A stretch of 18,172 nucleotides of DNA, taken from VYDC01 sp034420495. Its GTDB lineage: Bacteria; Chloroflexota; Dehalococcoidia; UBA2979. The notes under the pieces are model-generated. The model worked only from the letters and a program-made list of their open reading frames with translations. It searched no databases and was not told the origin of the DNA. Shown piece by piece: positions 13,042-18,172 of this stretch. The stretch is from contig DAOULG010000278.1 of NCBI GenBank assembly GCA_034420495.1, positions 1 to 18,172 of the forward strand. Reading direction: 5' to 3'. The translations under genes were made by a program, and so were the position numbers. Position 1 is the stretch's first letter. Each line of letters begins with the position of its first letter.

Positions 13042-14535
13042 GTGCGCATCACGACCTCACCCCGCGAGCGCGTCGCCGTGCTCGCCGGCCGTGCCGCCGG
13101 CGCCCTGGCGCGGCGCGCCGGACGCGGCGGAGGGACGGCCCTGCCGGGGCTCGTCTCCGGCGCTCTCGCGCCGCGCCTCCTCGATCACGCGGCGGCGGCG
13201 CTCGATCACGGCGTCGTCCTGGTCTCGGGCACCAACGGGAAGACGACGACGACGCACCTGCTCGCGGTGATCGCGCGCGGCTCGGGCATGGGCCCCGTCT
13301 CCAACCGCTCGGGCTCGAACCTCGAGCGGGGCCTCCTCTCCGCGCTCGTCGCCGAGGCGGGGCCGGCGGGCCGCGTGGACGGCTCCTCGCGCCTGGGCCT
13401 CTTCGAGGTCGACGAGGCCGTCCTGCCGCGACTCCTCCCGCGCCTCGCCCCGCGCGTGGTGGTGCTCCTCAACCTCTTCCGCGATCAACTCGACCGCTAC
13501 GGCGAGGTCGACTCCGTCGCCGAGGGGTGGCGGCGAATGCTCGCCGGCCCGGGCCGCCCCGAGACGCTGGTGCTCAACGCCGACGACCCCTCCGTGGCGC
13601 TCCTCGCCGAGGAGGTCGAGGATCGCGGCGGCGCGGTCATCCGCTTCGGCGTCGAGGCGCCGCCGGCGCACGACGCGGCTCCCTCCGCGGCCGTCGCCGT
13701 CGACGCGCGGTTCTGCCACTGCGGCGGCGCCATCCGCCACGGCGTGCTCCTGCTCGGGCACCTGGGAGCGTGGCGCTGCGACGGCTGCAGGCGGCGACGA
13801 GTCGCCCCCGACCTCGAGGCGCGCAGCGTCTCGCTGGGCCCCGACGGGGCGAGCTTCGATCTCGCCGCCCGCCTGCCCGGCCGTCCCCGGGAGCGGGCCC
13901 GCGTCGCGCTCTCGCTCGAGGGGCTGCACTCGGTCTACAACGCGCTCGCCGCCGCCTCGGCCGCCGCCGCGCTCGGGATCTCCCCCCTGGCGGCGGCGCA
14001 GGGGCTCGCCGCCGCCCCGCCCGCCTTCGGGCGCCAGGAGAGCTTCCTCGTCGACGGCCGCGAGGTGCGCATGCTGCTCGCGAAGAACCCGACCGGCTTC
14101 ACCGAGGTGGTCCGCACCGTGACGGCGCGGACCGCCCCGGGGGACGCGGTGCACCTCCTGATCGCGCTCAACGACGGCGTGCAGGACGGCCGGGACACCT
14201 CGTGGATATACGACGCCGACGTCGAGGCCCTGGCACGGGAGGCCGGCGGGGGGATCCGCGCCATCGCCTCCGGGCTCCGCGCGGAGGACATGGCGCTTCG
14301 GCTGGTGCTGGCCGGCGTGACGCCCGAGCGCGTCGAGGGCGATCTCGCGGCGGCGCTCGACGCGGCGCTCGCGGGGACGCCGCCGGGCCCGCCCCTCACC
14401 GTGATCGCGACCTACACGGCGATGATCGAGCTGCGCGAGGAGCTCGCCCGCCGGGCCGGCCGCGAGCACTACTGGGAGCGCGCCCCCTCCCGGCCGGCCG
14501 CGGAGCGCTCCCCCGGAGGCGGGGGGGCCCCGTGA
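13042..14535 (+). CDS. murT: Lipid II isoglutaminyl synthase, MurT subunit
   Basis: MurT is the Mur-ligase-like subunit of the MurT-GatD complex, which amidates D-Glu of lipid II to D-isoglutamine at the cytoplasmic membrane face. The 497-residue protein has the ATP loop GTNGKTTTT at 63-71. A zinc-ribbon insertion lies in the central domain (Cys225, Cys227, Cys246, Cys249), and EGLHSVYNALAA is the Mur-ligase signature near 293-304. The C-terminal DUF1727 region includes KNPTGF near 348 and DTSWIYDADVE near 385, the part that completes the GatD active site in studied homologues. The GTG start is set by the -10 six bases before it. The stop overlaps the gatD start (GTGA), so the two subunits are translationally coupled. 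Confidence 0.95.
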   Translation: MRITTSPRERVAVLAGRAAGALARRAGRGGGTALPGLVSGALAPRLLDHAAAALDHGVVLVSGTNGKTTTTHLLAVIARGSGMGPVSNRSGSNLERGLLSALVAEAGPAGRVDGSSRLGLFEVDEAVLPRLLPRLAPRVVVLLNLFRDQLDRYGEVDSVAEGWRRMLAGPGRPETLVLNADDPSVALLAEEVEDRGGAVIRFGVEAPPAHDAAPSAAVAVDARFCHCGGAIRHGVLLLGHLGAWRCDGCRRRRVAPDLEARSVSLGPDGASFDLAARLPGRPRERARVALSLEGLHSVYNALAAASAAAALGISPLAAAQGLAAAPPAFGRQESFLVDGREVRMLLAKNPTGFTEVVRTVTARTAPGDAVHLLIALNDGVQDGRDTSWIYDADVEALAREAGGGIRAIASGLRAEDMALRLVLAGVTPERVEGDLAAALDAALAGTPPGPPLTVIATYTAMIELREELARRAGREHYWERAPSRPAAERSPGGGGAP

Positions 14536-15302
14536 GCGCGCCTTCCCCCTCCCTGCGCATGGTGGTGCTCTACCCGGACGTGATGGACGTCTACGCCGAC
14601 CGCGGGAACGTGATCGCGGTCGCGGATCGCTGCCGCCGCCGCGGGGTCGCGGTCGAGCGGGTCGACGTGCGGCTCGGGGACCCGCTGCCGGAGGAGGCCG
14701 ACCTCGTCCTGATCGGCGGCGGGCAGGACAGGGAGCAGGAGCGCGTCGCCCCCGAGCTCGCCTCCGGGGGCGAGCGGCTCCGCGCCTGGCGCGACGAGAG
14801 GGTCGCGATGCTCGCCGTCTGCGGCGGCTACCAGCTCTTCGGGCACGGCTACCGGACGTCGGCCGGCCGCGAGCTTCCCGGCGCCGGCGTCTTCGACGTC
14901 ACGACCGTCGCGCCGGCGCCGGGCGCGTCGCGGCACGTGGGCGACGTCCTGGCGCACAGCGATCTCCCCGGGCTCGGCCCGCTCGCCGGATTCGAGAACC
15001 ACGCCGGGCGCACCTACCTCGGTCCCGGCGCCCGGCCCTTCGCGCGCCTGGAGAGGGGCCGCGGGAACAACGGCTCGGACGGCACCGAGGGGGCGCTCGC
15101 CGCCGAGGCGATCGGCACCTACCTGCACGGACCGCTCCTCCCCCGGCACCCGGCGCTGGCCGACCGCCTCCTCGCCGCGGCGCTGCGCCACCGCTACGGC
15201 CCGGCGGCGCCGGCGCTCGAGCCGCTCGCCGATCCCTATGCCCGCGAGGCGCACCGGGCCGCCGAGCGCGTCGCGCGGGAACGGGGCGCCCCCGCTCCCT
15301 GA
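14532..15302 (+). CDS. gatD: Lipid II isoglutaminyl synthase, glutaminase subunit GatD
   Basis: GatD is a class I, CobB/CobQ-type glutamine amidotransferase that supplies ammonia to MurT. In the 256-residue protein the nucleophile is Cys97 in LAVCGGYQLFG and the catalytic His is His199 in YLHGPLL. The third triad residue is expected from MurT. Other family signatures are YPDVMDVYADRGN at the N-terminus, LIGGGQDREQ near 60-69, and FENHAGRTYLG near 154-164. The C-terminal roughly 45 residues, Ala/Arg/Glu-rich, extend past the core. The GTG start overlaps the murT stop by 3 bases. The pair implies amidated peptidoglycan, typical of Gram-positive-type walls. Confidence 0.95.
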   Translation: MSAPSPSLRMVVLYPDVMDVYADRGNVIAVADRCRRRGVAVERVDVRLGDPLPEEADLVLIGGGQDREQERVAPELASGGERLRAWRDERVAMLAVCGGYQLFGHGYRTSAGRELPGAGVFDVTTVAPAPGASRHVGDVLAHSDLPGLGPLAGFENHAGRTYLGPGARPFARLERGRGNNGSDGTEGALAAEAIGTYLHGPLLPRHPALADRLLAAALRHRYGPAAPALEPLADPYAREAHRAAERVARERGAPAP

Positions 15303-15409
15303 GGCCGGCGCGGGAGCCGCGCGCCGCTACAGCTTGCGCCCGTTCAGCGGTAGGTTTCTTGGGGGCGTCGCCCGCCCGCCGGGGCGCATCTCCCGCGGAG
15401 GAGGGTGCC

Positions 15410-16252
15410 GTGCGTACCACCCGTCGCCGCTTCCTGCGCGCGACCGTCTCGTCCGCCGCCGCGCTCGTGCTCGCCGCCTGCCTCGGCTCGGACGACGAGC
15501 CGGACGTGCGGGTCGTCGCCAACGGCACGGTGATCGCGCCGACCCCCCCGCCGGCGACCCCGCCCGCGACCCCGCCCGCGACCCCGCCGGGCACCCCCAC
15601 GCCGACGCCGACGCCTCCGCCCACGCCGGAGCCCCTCCCGTTCACGCCGACCCCGCCCCCCTCGAGGCTCGACCCGGAGGACCTCCGCGGATTTCTCTAC
15701 CCGGTCGAGGGCGGCTGCCTCCCCGGCTACGACGGCCTCATGCCGAACGCGCCGCGCGCCTACCGCAACGGGGTGCACGAGGGCGTCGACTGGTACCCGG
15801 GGTCGGCCTGCGCGGTGATCGAGCGTGCCACGCCGGTCTACGCCATGTACGACGGCGTGGTGCTGCGCGCCGACCACCGCTACGTCGACATCACTCCCGA
15901 GCAGGTGGTCGAGCTCGCGGCCAAGACCCAGGCGCAGGGGTACAGCGATCCGGAGACCCTGGACATCTACCGCGGCCGGCAGGTGTGGGTCGATCACGGG
16001 CGGGGGGTCGTCACGCGCTACGCGCATCTCGACGGCGTTGCCCCGGGGATCTTCCCGGGGCGCGCCGTCGCGCGCGGAGACCTGCTCGGCTTCGTCGGCG
16101 AGTCGGGCACGCCCGAGTCGGTGACCGCCCCCGGCACCGAGCTCCACCTGCACGCCGAGGTGCGGGTGGGGGAGAGCTTCCTCGGCGCCGATCTCCCGCC
16201 CGGCGAGGTGCGCCTCCTCTACGAGCGCCTCTTCGGGCCGCCCGCCGAGTAG
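15410..16252 (+). CDS. Tat-exported lipoprotein with M23/LytM-like peptidase domain
   Basis: A 280-residue exported protein. The N-terminus has a perfect twin-arginine motif T4-R-R-R-F-L-R10, a short hydrophobic stretch and a lipobox LAAC with Cys24, so it should leave via Tat and be lipidated by Lgt. A Pro/Thr-rich linker follows (about 44-85). The C-terminal domain (about 95-280) is M23-like: His123 and Asp127 in HEGVD, His206 in YAHL, and HLH at 246-248, so all metal and catalytic positions are present. A peptidoglycan endopeptidase role is likely. An insertion of roughly 40 residues (about 150-190) sits between the first two motifs. GTG 15410 has a strong GGAGGAGGG at 15397-15405; the longer TTG 15359 frame would put the Tat signal too far inside. 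lgt follows. Confidence 0.9.
   Translation: MRTTRRRFLRATVSSAAALVLAACLGSDDEPDVRVVANGTVIAPTPPPATPPATPPATPPGTPTPTPTPPPTPEPLPFTPTPPPSRLDPEDLRGFLYPVEGGCLPGYDGLMPNAPRAYRNGVHEGVDWYPGSACAVIERATPVYAMYDGVVLRADHRYVDITPEQVVELAAKTQAQGYSDPETLDIYRGRQVWVDHGRGVVTRYAHLDGVAPGIFPGRAVARGDLLGFVGESGTPESVTAPGTELHLHAEVRVGESFLGADLPPGEVRLLYERLFGPPAE
15554..15589 (+). repeat. Three 12-bp tandem repeats coding Ala-Thr-Pro-Pro
   Basis: GCGACCCCGCCC occurs three times head to tail, the last copy with one change, in the linker of the lipoprotein. It is followed by Thr-Pro repeats. This is a coding low-complexity spacer and probably varies in length between strains. Confidence 0.75.
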
Positions 16253-16301
16253 TCGGGCCGGCGGCGGCGCCCGGGCGGACGACGACGCCGCGGTCGCGCG
16301 G

Positions 16302-16307
16302 TACGAT
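16302..16307 (+). promoter_or_regulatory. Possible -10 TACGAT for lgt
   Basis: TACGAT lies about 36 nt before the lgt ATG. A start near 16314 would give a leader of roughly 30 nt carrying the GGGAG ribosome binding site (16334-16338). No -35 is evident. Confidence 0.4.
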
Positions 16308-16343
16308 CGCCCCGTCCCCGGCCGCCGCGACGTGGGAGCTCCG

Positions 16344-17213
16344 ATGGGCCACCTCTCCTCCACGGCGCTCGCCATCGAGATCCCCTGGGATCCCACGATC
16401 GCGACCCTGGGCGGCCTGAGCATCACCTGGCACGGGCTCTTCACGGCGGTGGGGGTTCTCGCGGGGATGTGGATCGCGCTCCGCCTCGCCGATCGGATCG
16501 GCTACGACCCCGATCACGTCTACTCCATCGCGCTGGCGGCGGTCCCCTCGGGGATCATCGGCGCGCGGGCGCTCTTCGTCGCCGAGCACTGGGACACCTA
16601 CGGCCAGAACCCGGGAGAGATCCTCGCCCTCACCGAGGGGGGGATATCGATCTGGGGCGCGATCCTCGGCGGCTTCCTCGGGGGCACGCTCTACGCCCGG
16701 TGGCAGGGCTTCCCCGTCGGCCCGGGCCTCGACATCGGGGCGCTGACGATGCTGCTCGGGCAGGCGATCGGGCGCCTCGGCGATCTCGTGAACGGGGAGC
16801 ATCTGGCGACGGCGACCGATCTGCCCTGGGGGCTCATCTACACGCACCCCGACTCGCCGGCCTTCGCCCACTCGATCGCCGTCGGCGCCCACCACCCGGC
16901 CACCACCTACGAGCTGCTGGGGGATCTCGCCATCCTGGGCATCCTCCTCGGGCTCTACTTCCGCAGCCCCTGGTTCCGTCCCCGGCCCGGGCTCCTCTTC
17001 CTCGGCTACCTCGTGAGCTACGCCTCGATGCGCTTCGCGCTGACCTACCTGCGCGTCGACTCGGCCGAGGTCGCCTCGGGGCTGCTGCGCGTCCCGCAGC
17101 TCGTCTCGGTCGTCGTGGTGCTGGTGGCGGTGCCGCTCGCGATCTGGGTGTGGCGCCGGGGGACGGCCGGATCCGTCGGGTCACGCCTTGACGCGAGGGA
17201 AGGGCACCCCTAG
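16344..17213 (+). CDS. lgt: Prolipoprotein diacylglyceryl transferase
   Basis: Lgt moves a diacylglyceryl group from phosphatidylglycerol to the lipobox cysteine of prolipoproteins. The 289-residue protein is polytopic, with several membrane segments. Family blocks are ITWHGLFTAVGVLAGM near the N-terminus, GGISIWGAILGG (the Trp form of the HGG block), GRLGDLVNGEHL (Lgt signature, usual form GRxGNFxNGE), DLPWGLIY, and YASMRFALTYLR near the C-terminus. Compared by eye with E. coli Lgt, Arg143, Glu151 and Arg239 equivalents are kept. Tyr26, Asn146, Gly154 and Glu243 equivalents read His, Asp, Ala and Thr. The ATG at 16344 follows GGGAG with 5-nt spacing; GTG 16332 is less likely. It follows a lipoprotein that is its likely substrate. 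Its stop codon forms part of the next promoter. Confidence 0.93.
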   Translation: MGHLSSTALAIEIPWDPTIATLGGLSITWHGLFTAVGVLAGMWIALRLADRIGYDPDHVYSIALAAVPSGIIGARALFVAEHWDTYGQNPGEILALTEGGISIWGAILGGFLGGTLYARWQGFPVGPGLDIGALTMLLGQAIGRLGDLVNGEHLATATDLPWGLIYTHPDSPAFAHSIAVGAHHPATTYELLGDLAILGILLGLYFRSPWFRPRPGLLFLGYLVSYASMRFALTYLRVDSAEVASGLLRVPQLVSVVVVLVAVPLAIWVWRRGTAGSVGSRLDAREGHP

Positions 17214-17216
17214 CCT
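17188..17216 (+). promoter_or_regulatory. Sigma70-type promoter of the riboswitch-thrC transcript
   Basis: TTGACG (17188-17193), a 17-bp spacer and TAGCCT (17211-17216) give the best consensus promoter in the window. The -35 and spacer lie inside the end of lgt and the -10 contains the lgt stop codon. Predicted start is near 17223, about 30 nt before the riboswitch P1 stem. Confidence 0.7.
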
Positions 17217-17252
17217 CGTCGGGCGCCCCGGAGTGCGCCACACGCCGGGGTC

Positions 17253-17370
17253 GTTCATCACGAGTGGCAGAGGGAATCGGCCCGACGAAGCCACGGCAAC
17301 CCTCCCGGGTGAAGGGGATGGGTGCCCCAGCCGACCCGGTGGCCGCCAACGAGCGCCGGGAGCGATGAAC
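17253..17370 (+). ncRNA. SAM-I (S-box) riboswitch aptamer
   Basis: All elements of the SAM-I fold can be drawn. P1 is GTTCATC (17253-17259) with GATGAAC (17364-17370). P2 is GTGGC (17264-17268) with GCCAC (17290-17294), followed by the conserved AGAGGGA kink-turn side and CGGCAACC. P3 runs 17295-17326, opening GGCAACCC and closing GGGTGCC. P4 is CCCGGTG (17335-17341) with CGCCGGG (17354-17360). The pseudoknot pairs TCGGC in the P2 loop (17277-17281) with GCCGA in J3/4 (17330-17334). The P4 placement inside P1 marks SAM-I rather than SAM-IV. SAM binding normally shuts off downstream expression. The gene controlled is threonine synthase, an unusual target. Confidence 0.95.
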
Positions 17371-17464
17371 CGAGGCCCCCGATGCAGAGCACCGTCCCCG
17401 CGCAGGCACAGCGCCGGCGTGAGCGCGCCGCGACATCGCCGCCGGCCGGCGGGATGATGCGATA

Positions 17465-17505
17465 GCCCGGGCCGCTGCCCCGAGCGGGGCGAGCGTGCAC
17501 CGGGC
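17465..17505 (+). terminator. Large GC hairpin in the riboswitch expression platform
   Basis: GCCCGG (17465-17470) pairs with CCGGGC (17500-17505). Inside it CGCT pairs with AGCG, and GCCCC (17477-17481) with GGGGC (17486-17490), around a GAGC loop. The pyrimidine tract GTTCCTCCTCC follows. This fits a terminator for a high-GC organism. The tract CCTCCTCC (17509-17516) could instead mask the GGAG ribosome binding site (17532-17535). A smaller palindrome, CCGCCGGCCGGCGG, lies at 17439-17452. Confidence 0.5.
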
Positions 17506-17543
17506 GTTCCTCCTCCACCCCGAGTCCAGACGGAGCAGCCACC

Positions 17544-18172
17544 ATGTCCTTTGACCGCGCGTTGCGCTGCCGGGAGTGCGGGCGGGAGTATCCGCTCGCC
17601 CCGGCCTTCTCCTGCGAGTTCTGTTTCGGCCCCCTCGAGGTCGCCTACGACTACGACGCGATGCGCGGCCGCGTCACGCGCGAGAGCATCGCGGCGGGGC
17701 CGGCCACGCTCTGGCGCTACGCCGACCTGCTCCCCTGCGATCCGGAGTTCCGCGTCGACATCGGCACGGGATTCACGCCGCTGCAGCGCGCCGATCGCCT
17801 GGCGGAGGCCGTCGGGCTGCGCACGCTCTGGCTCAAGAACGACACCGTCAACCCGACCTGGTCGTTCAAGGACCGCGTCGTGAGCGTCGCCATCGCGCGG
17901 GCGCGGCAGTTCGGCTTCGAGGTGATCGCCTGCGCCTCCACCGGCAATCTCGCCAACGCCGTCTGCGCCCACGCGGCGCGCGCCGGGATGGAGGTCTACG
18001 TCTTCATCCCCGACGATCTCGAGCACGGGAAGGTCGTCGGCAGCGCCGTCTACGACCCAACCCTGGTGATGGTCGACGGCACCTACGACGACGTGAACCG
18101 GCTCTGCACCGAGGTCTCGCAGAGCTACCCGTGGGCCTTCGTGAACATCAACGTGCGCCCCTACTACGCCGA
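17544..18172 (+). CDS. thrC: Threonine synthase, zinc-ribbon type (partial, 3' end outside window)
   Basis: PLP enzyme that converts O-phosphohomoserine to threonine. The first roughly 209 residues are present; the rest lies beyond the window edge. An N-terminal zinc ribbon (Cys9, Cys12, Cys24, Cys27) is followed by YDYDAM and ESIAAGPATLWRYADLLP. The PLP site is NPTWSFKDR with Lys109; Trp replaces the usual Gly of NPTGSFKDR, as variants do in the zinc-ribbon ThrC group. STGN at 132-135 binds the cofactor phosphate. GTYDDVNRLC and FVNINVRPYYA match zinc-ribbon ThrC proteins I recall from actinobacteria. The ATG has GGAG 8 nt upstream. A SAM-I riboswitch and a strong promoter precede it, so SAM level should control it. 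Genes downstream are not visible. Confidence 0.93.
   Translation, partial: MSFDRALRCRECGREYPLAPAFSCEFCFGPLEVAYDYDAMRGRVTRESIAAGPATLWRYADLLPCDPEFRVDIGTGFTPLQRADRLAEAVGLRTLWLKNDTVNPTWSFKDRVVSVAIARARQFGFEVIACASTGNLANAVCAHAARAGMEVYVFIPDDLEHGKVVGSAVYDPTLVMVDGTYDDVNRLCTEVSQSYPWAFVNINVRPYYA

Noticed and set aside
10137..13052. 971-codon minus-strand open frame
   Set aside because: It is antisense to coxD, coxE, tatA and the MBL gene, all with clear motifs. Its translation is Arg/Pro/Ala low complexity; such frames are expected in very GC-rich DNA.
15554..15640. Short tandem repeats as a CRISPR array
   Set aside because: The units are 12 bp, contiguous, without spacers, and in frame within a protein linker.
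17253..17370. SAM-IV class instead of SAM-I
   Set aside because: SAM-IV lacks the P4 helix inside P1 and has extra helices after it. Here P4 (17335-17360) lies inside P1 and the P2 loop-J3/4 pseudoknot is the SAM-I form.

Overview
The window is very G+C-rich, densely packed, bacterial chromosomal DNA with mostly housekeeping genes. There are no phage, insertion-sequence, CRISPR or tRNA/rRNA signals. Several features point to a monoderm lineage: MurT/GatD lipid II amidation, a three-domain Obg with a C-terminal OCT domain, a zinc-ribbon threonine synthase, GTG starts, and apparently leaderless promoters. A Pro/Thr-rich 'TPTPTP' linker in a lipoprotein is a style I associate with Chloroflexota. 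My best guess is a high-GC Chloroflexota (Dehalococcoidia/Tepidiforma-like), with a deep Actinomycetota lineage (e.g. Thermoleophilia) as the alternative. This is inference, not proof.

Layout. (1) 142-2060, plus strand: obgE and nadD, tightly coupled. (2) 2057-5402, minus strand: gyrB, an unrecognised 163-aa protein and a SAM-dependent methyltransferase. The methyltransferase converges on nadD and shares a CTAG that holds both stop codons. (3) 5403-5709: a 307-bp divergent intergenic region with the gyrB promoter, a repeated extended -10 element and palindromes. (4) 5710-8067, plus strand: a TrmO-like tRNA methyltransferase, a MagIII/EndoIII-like DNA glycosylase and a divergent YchF-like P-loop NTPase. 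(5) 8148-11600: a molybdenum-hydroxylase maturation block with two complementary XdhC/CoxI-family proteins, a CoxD-type MoxR AAA+ ATPase and a CoxE-type VWA protein. No structural hydroxylase genes are in view. (6) 11691-13004: TatA and an MBL-fold hydrolase. (7) 13042-15302: murT-gatD, overlapping. (8) 15410-17213: a Tat-targeted M23-like lipoprotein followed by lgt, whose product should lipidate it. (9) 17188-18172: a strong promoter starting inside the end of lgt, a complete SAM-I riboswitch and the 5' part of threonine synthase, cut by the window edge.

The most notable points are: the SAM-I riboswitch in front of a threonine synthase; the split XdhC pair and the orphan Cox-type maturation block; four genes whose -10 hexamer lies 6-7 nt before the start codon, implying leaderless mRNAs; a 14-bp palindrome at the -35 position of the xdhC promoter; and an Lgt with substitutions at several positions important in the E. 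coli enzyme. I see no clearly novel defence or mobile system.
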